Shown piece by piece: positions 36,824-49,469 of a stretch of DNA of 53,874 nt (position 1 is its first letter; every line of letters starts with the position of its first letter). Source of the stretch: Liolophura sinensis. Its lineage: Eukaryota > Mollusca > Polyplacophora > Chitonida > Chitonidae. The notes beneath the pieces were generated by a model, which was not told the origin of the DNA, ran no database searches, and was given only the letters and a program-made list of their open reading frames with translations. The translations under genes and the position numbers were made by a program. Location of the stretch: contig NW_027018228.1 in NCBI RefSeq assembly GCF_032854445.1, forward strand, positions 1 through 53,874. Reading direction: 5' to 3'.

Positions 36824-39574
36824 TTAATGTCAAGATCACGTGCCCAGCAACGGCTCTTACTCCATGGAAACCAAGGAAATTTGCAATTTTTCAACAGCTG
36901 GAGATGCCTGGCCCAATTGCGCATCTTTTGGCACCTTATTGATGTGGGTCAGTGTTCAATTGTACTTTTTACAGCGGACTGTATCAAGTACCTTGTGTTT
37001 TTTTTATATACAAATGGTGTGGTTTTTCTACATGTAGATAAAGACATTGAGTTTGTCTTCGACTTAGAAGTAAGACATTTGCTGGGTGAGTTAAATGGGC
37101 TTGGCCCAAAGATTTGACGTCGTCTGGGCTACCGAAGGGCACATAACTTATAATGAAAAGTTGAATATAGTAATGACCAGTTGCGATTGTACATAGTTAA
37201 TGTAGCCGATTTCAATTAGCAAAAAGACCTGGCAAAAATCCAAAAGTGGAAAAACTGTTCCAATGCTGCTGGTAAGAGGCTAATCCGACGTATTTTTTGA
37301 CGAGAAATCGAATGGTGCAAACCGCGTTTCTCTCCGACCAATACTTTTAGCTGTAGCCACAAATGAATAATCATTGATGTCAAGATCACGTGCCCAGCAA
37401 CGGCTCTTACTCCATGGAAACCAAGGAAATTTGCAATTTTTCAACAGCTGGAGATGCCTGGCCCAATTGCGCATCTTTTGGCACCTTATTGATGTGGGTC
37501 AGTGTTCAATTGTACTTTTTACAGCGGACTGTATCAAGTACCTTGTGTTTTTTTTATATACAAATGGTGTGGTTTTTCTACATGTAGATAAAGACATTGA
37601 GTTTGTCTTCGACTTAGAAGTAAGACATTTGCTGGGTGAGTTAAATGGGCTTGGCCCAAAGATTTGACGTCGTCTGGGCTACCGAAGGGCACATAACTTA
37701 TAATGAAAAGTTGAATATAGTAATGACCAGTCGCGATTGTACATAGTTAATGTAGCCGATTTCAATTCGCAAAAAGACCAGGCAAAAATCCAAAAGTGGA
37801 AAAACTGTTCCAATGCTGCTGGTAAGAGGCTAATCCGACGTATTTTTTGACGAGAAATCGAATGGTGCAAACCGCGTTGCTCTCCGACCAATACTTTTGG
37901 CTGTAGCCACAAATAAATAATCATTGATGTCAAGATCACGTGCCCATCAACGGCTCTTACTCTATGGAAACCAAGGAAATTTGCAATTTTTCGACAGCTG
38001 GAGATGCCTGGCCCAATTGCGCATCTTTTGGCACCTTATTGATGTGGGTCAGTGTTCAATTGTACTTTTTACAGCGGACTGTATCAAGTACCTTGTGTTT
38101 TTTTTATATACAAATGGTGTGGTTTTTCTACATGTAGATAAAGACATTGAGTTTGTCTTCGACTTAGAAGTAAGACAACTGCTGGGTGAGTTAAATGGGC
38201 TTGGCCCAAAGATTTGACGTCGTCTGGGCTACCGAAGGGCCCATAACTTATAATGAAAAGTTGAATATAGTAATGACCAGTCGCGATTGTACATAGTTAA
38301 TGTAGCCGATTTCAATTAGCAAAAAGACCAGGCAAAAATCCAAAAGTGGAAAAACTGTTCCAATGCTGCTGGTAAGAGGCTAATCCGACGTATTTTTTGA
38401 CGAGAAATCGAATGGTGCAAACCGCGTTGCTCTCCGACCAATACGTTTGGCTGTAGCCACAAATGAATAATCATTGATGTCAAGATCACGTGCCCAGCAA
38501 CGGCTCTTACTCCATGGAAACCAAGGAAATTTGCAATTTTTCAACAGCTGGAGATGCCTGGCCCAATTGCGCATCTTTTGGCACCTTATTGATGTGGGTC
38601 AGTGTTCAATTGTACTTTTTACAGCGGACTGTATCAAGTACCTTGTGTTTTTTTTTATATACAAATGGTGTGGTTTTTCTACATGTAGATAAAGACATTG
38701 AGTTTGTCTTCGACTTAGAAGTAAGACATTTGCTGGGTGAGTTAAATGGGCTTGGCCCAAAGATTTGACGTCGTCTGGGCTACCGAAGGCCACATAACTT
38801 ATAATGAAAAGTTGAATATAGTAATGACCAGTTGCGATTGTACATAGTTAATGTAGCCGATTTCAATTCGCAAAAAGACCAGGCAAAAATCCAAAAGTGG
38901 AAAAACTGTTCCAATGCTGCTGGTAAGAGGCTAATCCGACGTATTTTTTGACGAGAAATCGAATGGTGCAAACCGCGTTGCTCTCCGACCAATACTTTTG
39001 GCTGTAGCCACAAATGAATAATCATTGATGTCAAGATCACGTGCCCAGCAACGGCTCTTACTCCATGGAAACCAAGGAAATTTGCAATTTTTCAACAGCT
39101 GGAGATGCCTGGCCCAATTGCGCATCTTTTGGCACCTTATTGATGTGGGTCAGTGTTCAATTGTACTTTTTACAGCGGACTGTATCAAGTACCTTGTGTT
39201 TTTTTTATATACAAATGGTGTGGTTTTTCTACATGTAGATAAAGACATTGAGTTTGTCTTCGACTTAGAAGTAAGACAACTGCTGGGTGAGTTAAATGGG
39301 CTTGGCCCAAAGATTTGACGTCGTCTGGGCTACCGAAGGGCACATAACTTATAATGAAAAGTTGAATATAGTAATGACCAGTCGCGATTGTACATAGTTA
39401 ATGTAGCCGATTTCAATTAGCAAAAAGACCAGGCAAAAATCCAAAAGTGGAAAAACTGCTCCAATGCTGCTGGTAAGAGGCTAATCCGACGTATTTTTTG
39501 ACGAGAAATCGAATGGTGCAAACCGCGTTGCTCTCCGACCAATACTTTTGGCTGTAGCCACAAATAAATAATCA
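36824..39574 (+). repeat. Core pentamer a-b-c-d-e, copy 3 (units 67-71)
   Basis: Direct tandem copy of 34073-36823 at an offset of 2,751 bp. Differences seen are CATTAATGTC (~36823), TTTTAGCTG (~37345), AATCCGACG (~38387) and ACCAGG for ACCTGG (~38878). This is the cleanest adjacent higher-order duplication in the window. Confidence 0.8.
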
Positions 39575-41222
39575 TTGATGTCAAGATCACGTGCCCATCA
39601 ACGGCTCTTACTCTATGGAAACCAAGGAAATTTGCAATTTTTCGACAGCTGGAGATGCCTGGCCCAATTGCGCATCTTTTGGCACCTTATTGATGTGGGT
39701 CAGTGTTCAATTGTACTTTTTACAGCGGACTGTATCAAGTACCTTGTGTTTTTTTTATATACAAATGGTGTGGTTTTTCTACATGTAGATAAAGACATTG
39801 AGTTTGTCTTCGACTTAGAAGTAAGACAACTGCTGGGTGAGTTAAATGGGCTTGGCCCAAAGATTTGACGTCGTCTGGGCTACCGAAGGGCCCATAACTT
39901 ATAATGAAAAGTTGAATATAGTAATGACCAGTCGCGATTGTACATAGTTAATGTAGCCGATTTCAATTAGCAAAAAGACCAGGCAAAAATCCAAAAGTGG
40001 AAAAACTGTTCCAATGCTGCTGGTAAGAGCTAATCGACGTATTTTTTGACGAGAAATCGAATGGTGCAAACCGCGTTGCTCTCCGACCAATACGTTTGGC
40101 TGTAGCCACAAATGAATAATCATTGATGTCAAGATCACGTGCCCAGCAACGGCTCTTACTCCATGGAAACCAAGGAAATTTGCAATTTTTCAACAGCTGG
40201 AGATGCCTGGCCCAATTGCGCATCTTTTGGCACTTTATTGATGTGGGTCAGTGTTCAATTGTACTTTTTACAGCGGACTGTATCAAGTACCTTTTGTTTT
40301 TTTTTATATACAAATGGTGTGGTTTTTCTACATGTAGATAAAGACATTGAGTTTGTCTTCGACTTAGAAGTAAGACATTTGCTGGGTGAGTTAAATGGGC
40401 TTGGCCCAAAGATTTGACGTCGTCTGGGCTACCGAAGGCCACATAACTTATAATGAAAAGTTGAATATAGTAATGACCAGTTGCGATTGTACATAGTTAA
40501 TGTAGCCGATTTCAATTCGCAAAAAGACCTGGCCAAAAATCCAAAAGTGGAAAAACTGTTCCAATGCTGCTGGTAAGAGGCTAATCCGACGTATTTTTTG
40601 ACGAGAAATCGAATGGTGCAAACCGCGTTGCTCTCCGACCAATACTTTTGGCTGTAGCCACAAATGAATAATCATTGATGTCAAGATCACGTGCCCAGCA
40701 ACGCTCTTACTCCATGGAAACCAAGGAAATTTGCAATTTTTCAACAGCTGGAGATGCCTGGCCCAATTGCGCATCTTTTGGCACCTTATTGATGTGGGTC
40801 AGTGTTCAATTGTACTTTTTACAGCGGACTGTATCAAGTACCTTGTGTTTTTTTTATATACAAATGGTGTGGTTTTTCTACATGTAGATAAAGACATTGA
40901 GTTTGTCTCCGACTTAGAAGTAAGACAACTGCTGGGTGAGTTAAATGGCTTGGCCCAAAGATTTGACGTCGTCTGGGCTACCGAAGGGCACATAACTATA
41001 ATGAAAAGTTGAATATAGTAATGACCAGTCGCGATTGTACATAGTTAATGTAGCCGATTTCAATTAGCAAAAAGACCAGGGCAAAAATCCAAAAGTGGAA
41101 AAACTGTTCCAATGCTGCTGGTAAGAGGCTAATCCGACGTATTTTTTGACGAGAAATCGAATGGTGCAAACCGCGTTGCTCTCCGACCAATACGTTTGGC
41201 TGTAGCCACAAATGAATAATCA
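39575..41222 (+). repeat. Truncated pentamer c-d-e (units 72-74)
   Basis: Units 72, 73 and 74 repeat types c, d and e of 37924-39574 at an offset of about 1,650 bp, without a and b in front. GGGCCCATAAC follows unit 72 and GGCCACATAAC with CAGTTGCG follows unit 73. One-base losses begin here (AAGAGCTAATCGACG ~40026, AACGCTC ~40701, AAATGGCTTGG ~40945). Confidence 0.7.
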
Positions 41223-44200
41223 TTGATGTCAAGATCACGTGCCCAGCAACGGCTCTTACTCCATGGAAACCAAGAAATTTGCAATTTTTCAACAGCTGGA
41301 GATGCCTGGCCCAATTGCGCATCTTTTGGCACCTTATTGATGTGGGTCAGTGTTCAATTGTACTTTTTACAGCGGACTGTATCAAGTACCTTGTGTTTTT
41401 TTTATATACAAATGGTGTGGTTTTTCTACATGTAGATAAAGACATTGAGTTTGTCTTCGACTTAGAAGTAAGACATTTGCTGGGTGAGTTAAATGGGCTT
41501 GGCCCAAAGATTTGACGTCGTCTGGGCTACCGAAGGGCACATAACTTATAATGAAAAGTTGAATATAGTAATGACCAGTTGCGATTGTACATAGTTAATG
41601 TAGCCGATTTCAATTAGCAAAAGACCTGGCAAAAATCCAAAAGTGGAAAAACTGTTCCAATGCTGCTGGTAAGAGGCTAATCCGACGTATTTTTTGACGA
41701 GAAATAGAATGGTGCAAACCGCGTTTCTCTCCGACCAATACTTTTTGGCTGTAGCCACAAATGAATAATCATTGATGTCAAGATCACGTGCCCAGCAACG
41801 GCTCTTACTCCATGGAAACCAAGGAAATTTGCAATTTTTTCAACAGCTGGAGATGCCTGGCCCAATTGCGCATCTTTTGGCACCTTATTGATGTGGGTCA
41901 GTGTCAATTGTACTTTTTACAGCGGACTGTATCAAGTACCTTGTGTTTTTTTTATATACAAATGGTGTGGTTTTTCTACATGTAGATAAAGACATTGAGT
42001 TTGTCTTCGACTTAGAAGTAAGACATTTGCTGGGTGAGTTAAATGGGCTTGGCCCAAAGATTTGACGTCGTCTGGGCTACCGAAGGGCACATAACTTATA
42101 ATGAAAAGTTTGAATATAGTAATGACCAGTCGCGATTGTACATAGTTAATGTAGCCGATTTCAATTCGCAAAAAGACCAGGCAAAAATCCAAAAGTGGAA
42201 AAACTGTTCCAATGCTGCTGGTAAGAGGCTAATCCGACGTATTTTTTGACGAGAAATCGAATGGTGCAAACCGCGTTGCTCTCCGACCAATACTTTTGGC
42301 TGTAGCCACAAATGAATAATCATTGATGTCAAGATCACGTGCCCAGCAACGGCTCTTACTCTATGGAAACCAAGGAAATTTGCAATTTTTCGACAGCTGG
42401 AGATGCCTGGCCCAATTGCGCATCTTTTGGCACCTTATTGATGTGGGTCAGTGTTCAATTGTACTTTTTTACAGCGGACTGTATCAAGTACCTTGTGTTT
42501 TTTTATATACAAAATGGTGTGGTTTTTCTACATGTAGATAAAGACATTGAGTTTGTCTTCGACTTAGAAGTAAGACAACTGCTGGGTGAGTTAAATGGGC
42601 TTGGCCCAAAGATTTGACGTCGTCTGGGCTACCGAAGGGCACATAACTTATAATGAAAAGTTGAATATAGTAATGACCAGTTGCGATTGTACATAGTTAA
42701 TGTAGCCGATTTCCATTAGCAAAAAGACCTGGCAAAAATCCAAAAGTGGAAAAACTGTTCCAATGCTGCTGGTAAGAGGCTAATCCGACGTATTTTTTGA
42801 CGAGAAATAGAATGGTGCAACCGCGTTTCTCTCCGACCAATACTTTTGGCTGTAGCCACAAAATGAATAATCATTGATGTCAAGATCACGTGCCCAGCAA
42901 CGGCTCTTACTCCATGGAAACCAAGGAAATTTGCAATTTTTCAACAGCTGGAGATGCCTGGCCCAATTGCGCATCTTTTGGCACCTTATTGATGTGGGTC
43001 AGTGTTCAATTGTACTTTTTACAGCGGACTGTATCAAGTACCTTGTGTTTTTTTTATATACAAATGGTGTGGTTTTTCTACATGTAGATAAAGACATTGA
43101 GTTTGTCTTCGACTTAGAAGTAAGACATTTGCTGGGTGAGTTAAATGGGCTTGGCCCAAAGATTTGACGTCGTCTGGGCTACCGAAGGGCACATAACTTA
43201 TAATGAAAAGTTGAATATAGTAATGACCAGTCGCGATTGTACATAGTTAATGTAGCCGATTTCAATTCGCAAAAGACCAGGCAAAAATCCAAAAGTGGAA
43301 AAACTGTTCCAATGCTGCTGGTAAGAGGCTAATCCGACGTATTTTTTGACGAGAAATCGAATGGTGCAAACCGCGTTGCTCTCCGACCAATACTTTTGGC
43401 TGTAGCCACAAATGAATAATCATTGATGTCAAGATCACGTGCCCAGCAACGGCTCTTACTCTATGGAAACCAAGGAAATTTGCAATTTTTCGACAGCTGG
43501 AGATGCCTGGCCCAATTGCGCATCTTTTGGCACCTTATTGATGTGGGTCAGTGTTCAATTGTACTTTTTACAGCGGACTGTATCAAGTACCTTGTGTTTT
43601 TTTATATACAAATGGTGTGGTTTTTCTACATGTAGATAAAGACATTGAGTTTGTCTTCGACTTAGAAGTAAGACAACTGCTGGGTGAGTTAAATGGGCTT
43701 GGCCCAAAGATTTGGACGTCGTCTGGGCTACCGAAGGGCCCATAACTTATAATGAAAAGTTGAATATAGTAATGACCAGTCGCGATTGTACATAGTTAAT
43801 GTAGCCGATTTCAATTAGCAAAAAGACCAGGCAAAAATCCAAAAGTGGAAAAACTGTTCCAATGCTGCTGGTAAGAGGCTAATCCGACGTATTTTTTGAC
43901 GAGAAATCGAATGGTGCAAACCGCGTTGCTCTCCGACCAATACGTTTGGCTGTAGCCACAAATGAATAATCATTGATGTCAAGATCACGTGCCCAGCAAC
44001 GGCTCTTACTCCATGGAAACCAAGGAAATTTGCAATTTTTCAACAGCTGGAGATGCCTGGCCCAATTGCGCATCTTTTGGCACCTTATTGATGTGGGTCA
44101 GTGTTCAATTGTACTTTTTACAGCGGACTGTATCAAGTACCTTGTGTTTTTTTTATATACAAATGGTGTGGTTTTTCTACATGTAGATAAAGACATTGAG

Positions 44201-46172
44201 TTTGTCTTCGACTTAGAAGTAAGACATTTGCTGGGTGAGTTAAATGGGCTTCGCCCAAGATTTGACGTCGTCTGGGCTACCGAAGGCCACATAACTTATA
44301 ATGAAAAGTTGAATATAGTAATGACCAGTTGCGATTGTACATAGTTAATGTAGCCGATTTCAATTCGCAAAAAGACCTGGCAAAAAATCCAAAAGTGGAA
44401 AAACTGTTCCAATGCTGCTGGTAAGAGGCTAATCCGACGTATTTTTTGACGAGAAATCGAATGGTGCAAACCGCGTTGCTCTCCGACCAATACTTTGGCT
44501 GTAGCCACAAATGAATAATCATTGATGTCAAGATCACGTGCCCAGCAACGGCTCTTACTCCATGGAAACCAAGGAAATTTGCAATTTTTCAACAGCTGGA
44601 GATGCCTGGCCCAATTGCGCATCTTTTGGCACCTTATTGATGTGGGTCAGTGTTCAATTGTACTTTTTACAGCGGACTGTATCAAGTACCTTGTGGTTTT
44701 TTTTATATACAAATGGTGTGGTTTTTCTACATGTAGATAAAGACATTGAGTTTGTCTTCGACTTAGAAGTAAGACATTTGCTGGGTGAGTTAAATGGGCT
44801 TGGCCCAAAGATTTGACGTCGTCTGGGCTACCGAAGGGCACATAACTTATAATGAAAGTTGAATATAGTAATGACCAGTCGCGATTGTACATAGTTAATG
44901 TAGCCGATTTCAATTCGCAAAAAGACCAGGCAAAAATCCAAAAGTGGAAAAACTGTTCCAATGCTGCTGGTAAGAGGCTAATCCGACGTATTTTTGACGA
45001 GAAATCGAATGGTGCAAACCGCGTTGCTCTCCGACCAATACTTTTGGCTGTAGCCACAAATGAATAATCATTGATGTCAAGATCACGTGCCCAGCAACGG
45101 CTCTTACTCTATGGAAACCAAGGAAATTTGCAATTTTTCGACAGCTGGAGATGCCTGGCCCAATTGCGCATCTTTTGGCACCTTATTGATGTGGGTCAGT
45201 GTTCAATTGTACTTTTTACAGCGGACTGTATCAAGTACCTTGTGTTTTTTTTATATACAAAATGGTGTGGTTTTTCTACATGTAGATAAAGGACATTGAG
45301 TTTGTCTTCGACTTAGAAGTAAGACAACTGCTGGGTGAGTTAAATGGGCTTGGCCAAAGATTTGACGTCGTCTGGGCTACCGAAGGGCCCATAACTTATA
45401 ATGAAAAGTTGAATATAGTAATGACCAGTCGCGATTGTACATAGTTAATGTAGCCGATTTCAATTAGCAAAAAGACCAGGCAAAAATCCAAAAGTGGAAA
45501 AACTGTTCCAATGCTGCTGGTAAGAGGCTAATCCGACGTATTTTTTTGACGAGAAATCGAATGGTGCAAACCGCGTTGCTCTCCGACCAATACGTTTGGC
45601 TGTAGCCACAAATGAATAATCATTGATGTCAAGATCACGTGCCCAGCAACGGCTCTTACTCCATGGAAACCAAGGAAATTTGCAATTTTTCAACAGCTGG
45701 AGATGCCTGGCCCAATTGCGCATCTTTTGGCACCTTATTGATGTGGGTCAGTGTTCAATTGTACTTTTTACAGCGGACTGTATCAAGTACCTTGTGTTTT
45801 TTTTATATACAAATGGTGTGGTTTTTCTACATGTAGATAAAGACATTGAGTTTGTCTTCGACTTAGAAGTAAGACATTTGCTGGGTGAGTTAAATGGGCT
45901 TCGCCCAAAGATTTGACGTCGTCTGGGCTACCGAAGGGCCACATAACTTATAATGAAAAGTTGAATATAGTAATGACCAGTTGCGATTGTACATAGTTAA
46001 TGTAGCCGATTTCAATTCGCAAAAAGACCTGGCAAAAATCCAAAAGTGGAAAAACTGTTCCAATGCTGCTGGTAAGAGGCTAATCCGACGTATTTTTTGA
46101 CGAGAAATCGAATGGTGCAAACCGCGTTGCTCTCCGACCATACTTTTGGCTGTAGCCACAAATGAATAATCA
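41223..46172 (+). repeat. Shuffled derivatives of types a-e (units 75-83)
   Basis: By diagnostic bases the order is roughly a, b, c', b, c', d-like, e/b hybrid, c', d-like, where c' has TTCGACAGC and CTATGG but keeps CCCAGCAACGG. The pentamer order is lost although all unit types come from region IV. Unit lengths scatter from 549 to 552 because of many one-base indels. Confidence 0.6.
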
Positions 46173-48921
46173 TTGATGTCAAGATCACGTGCCCAGCAAC
46201 GGCTCTTACTCCATGGAAACCAAGGAAATTTGCAATTTTTCAACAGCTGGAGATGCCTGGCCCAATTGCGCATCTTTTGGCACCTTATTGATGTGGGTCA
46301 GTGTTCAATTGTACTTTTTACAGCAGACTTTATCATGTACCTTGTTGTTTTTTTTTATATACAAATGGTGTGGTTTTTCTACATGTAGATAAAGACATTG
46401 AGTTTGTCTTCGACTTAGAAGTAAGACAACTGCTGGGTGAGTTAAATGGGCTTGGCCCAAAGATTTGACGTCGTCTGGGCTACCGAAGGGCACATAACTT
46501 ATAATGAAAAGTTGAATATAGTAATGACCAGTCGCGATTGTACATAGTTAATGTAGCCGATTTCAACTCGCAAAAAGACCTGGCAAAATCCAAAAGTGGA
46601 AAAACTGTTCCAATGCTGATGGTAAGAGGCTAATCCGACGCATTGTTTGACGAGAAATCGAATGGTGCAAACCGCGTTGCTCTCCGACCAATACTTTTGG
46701 CTGTAGCCACAAATGAATAATCATTGATGTCAAGATCACGTGCCCAGCAACGGCACTTACTCCATGGAAACCAAGGAAATTTGCAATTTTTCATACAGCT
46801 GCAGATGCCTGGCCCAATTGCGCATCTTTTGGCACCTTATTGATTTGGGTCAGTGTTCAATTGTACTTTTTACAGCGGACTGTATCAAGTACCTTGTGTT
46901 TTTTTTATATACAAATGGTGTGGTTTTTCTACATGTAGATAAAGACATTGAGTTTGTCTTCGACTTAGAAGTAAGACAACTGCTGGGTGAGTTAAATGGG
47001 CTTGGCCCAAAGATTTGACGTCGTCTGGGCTACCGAAGGGCACATAACTTATAATGAAAAGTTGAATATAGTAATGACCAGTCGCGATTGTACATAGTTA
47101 ATGTAGCCGATTTCAATTAGCAAAAAGACCTGGCAAAAAATCCAAAAGTGGAAAAACTGTTCCAATGCTGCTGGTAAGAGGCTAATCCGACGTATTTTTT
47201 GACGAGAATCGAATGGTGCAAACCGCGTTGCTCTCCGACCAATACGTTTGGCTGTAGCCACAAATGAATAATCATTGATGTCAAGATCACGTGCCCAGCA
47301 ACGGCTCTTACTCCATGGAAACCAAGGAATTTGCAATTTTTCAACAGCTGGAGATGCCTGGCCCAATTGCGCATCTTTTGGCACCTTATTGATGTGGGTC
47401 AGTGTTCAATTGTACTTTTTACAGCGGACTGTATCAAGTACCTTGTGTTTTTTTTATATACAAATGGTGTGGTTTTTCTACATGTAGATAAAGACATTGA
47501 GTTGTCTTCGACTTAGAAGTAAGACATTTGCTGGGTGAGTTAAATGGCTTTCGCCCAAAGATTTGACGTCGTCTGGGCTACCGAAGGCCACATAACTTAT
47601 AATGAAAAGTTGAATATAGTAATGACCAGTTGCGATTGTACATAGTTAATGTAGCCGATTTCAATTCGCAAAAAGACCTGGCAAAAATCCAAAGTGGAAA
47701 AACTGTTCCAATGCTGCTGGTAAGAGGCTAATCCGACGTATTTTTTGACGAGAAATCGAATGGTGCAAACCGCGTTGCTCTCCGACAATACTTTTGGCTG
47801 TAGCCACAAATGAATAATCATTGATGTCAAGATCACGTGCCCAGCAACGGCTCTTACTCCATGGAAACCAAGGAAATTTGCAATTTTTCAACAGCTGGAG
47901 ATGCCTGGCCCAATTGCGCATCTTTTGGCACCTATTGATGTGGGTCAGTGTTCAATTGTACTTTTTACAGCAGACTTTATCATGTACCTTGTGTTTTTTT
48001 ATATACAAATGGTGTGGTTTTTCTACATGTAGATAAAGACATTGAGTTTGTCTTCGACTTAGAAGTAAGACAACTGCTGGGTGAGTTAAATGGGCTTGGC
48101 CCAAAGATTTGACGTCGTCTGGGCTACCGAAGGGCACATAACTTATAATGAAAAGTTGAATATAGTAATGGACCAGTCGCGATTGTACATAGTTAATGTA
48201 GCCGATTTCAACTCGCAAAAAGACCTGGCAAAAATCCAAAAGTGGAAAAACTGTTCCAATGCTGATGGTAAGAGGCTAATCCGACGCATTTTTTGACGAG
48301 AAATCGAATGGTGCAAACCGCGTTGCTCTCCGACCAATACTTTTGGCTGTAGCCACAAATGAATAATCATTGATGTCAAGATCACGTGCCCAGCAACGGC
48401 ACTTACTCCATGGAAACCAAGGAAATTTGCAATTTTTCAACAGCTGCAGATGCCTGGCCCAATTGCGCATCTTTTGGCCACCTTATTGATTTGGGTCAGT
48501 GTTCAATTGTACTTTTTACAGCGGACTGTATCAAGTACCTTGTGTTTTTTTTATATACAAATGCGTGTGGTTTTTCTACATGTAGATAAAGACATTGAGT
48601 TTGTCTTCGACTTAGAAGTAAGACAACTGCTGGGTGAGTTAAATGGGCTTGGCCCAAAGATTTGACGTCGTCTGGGCTACCGAAGGGCACATAACTTATA
48701 ATGAAAAGTTGAATATAGTAATGACCAGTCGCGATTGTACATAGTTAATGTAGCCGATTTCAATTAGCAAAAAGACCTGGCAAAAATCCAAAAGTGGAAA
48801 AACTGTTCCAATGCTGCTGGTAAGAGGCTAATCCGACGTATTTTTTGACGAGAAATCGAATGGTGCAAATCGCGTTGCTCTCCGACCAATACTTTTGGCT
48901 GTAGCCACAAATGAATAATCA
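46173..48921 (+). repeat. Alternating f/s units (units 84-88)
   Basis: Units 84 and 87 have GCAGACTTTATCATG followed by CAACTCGC, GCTGATGG and GACGCATT (type f, as units 51 and 60). Each is followed by a GGCACTTACT/CAGCTGCAG/TTGATTTGGG unit (type s: 85, 88), with a TACGTTTGGC unit (86) between the pairs. In region IV the order is s then f, so here it is reversed. Confidence 0.65.
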
Positions 48922-49469
48922 TTGATGTCAAGATCACGTGCCCAACAACGGCTCTTACTCCATGGAAACCAAGGAAATTTGCAATTTTTCAACAGCTGGA
49001 GATGCCTGCCCAATTGCGCATCTTTTGGCACCTTATTGATGTGGGTCAGTGTTCAATTGTACTTTTTACAGCGGACTGTATCAAGTACCTTGTGTTTTTT
49101 TTATATACAAATGGTGTGGTTTTTCTACATGTAGATAAAGACATTGAGTTTGTCTTCGACTTAGAAGTAAGACAACTGCTGGGTGAGTTAAATGGGCTTG
49201 GCCCAAAGATTTGACGTCGTCTGGGCTACCGAAGGGCACATAACTTATAATGAAAAGTTGAATATAGTAATGACCAGTCGCGATTGTACATAGTTAATGT
49301 AGCCGATTTCAATTAGCAAAAAGACCTGGCAAAAATCCAAAAGTGGAAAAACTGTTCCAATGCTGCTGGTAAGAAGCTAATCCGACGTATTTTTGACGAG
49401 AAATCGAATGGTGCAAACCGCGTTGCTCTCCGACCAATACTTATGGCTGTAGCCACAAATGAATAATCA
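48922..49469 (+). repeat. Linker unit 89
   Basis: A plain unit with GCAAATCGCG (~48867) in its 5' flank, CCCAACAACGG (~48951), a G loss in GCCTGCCC (~49006) and the CAACTGC allele. It separates the f/s units from the right-end run. Confidence 0.65.

Noticed and set aside
46600-46650. Hammerhead ribozyme core, as found in some satellites
   Set aside because: CTGATGG occurs only in type f flanks and is not CTGANGA; GAAA segments are present, but no stem arrangement around them could be made. The reverse strand lacks the core too.
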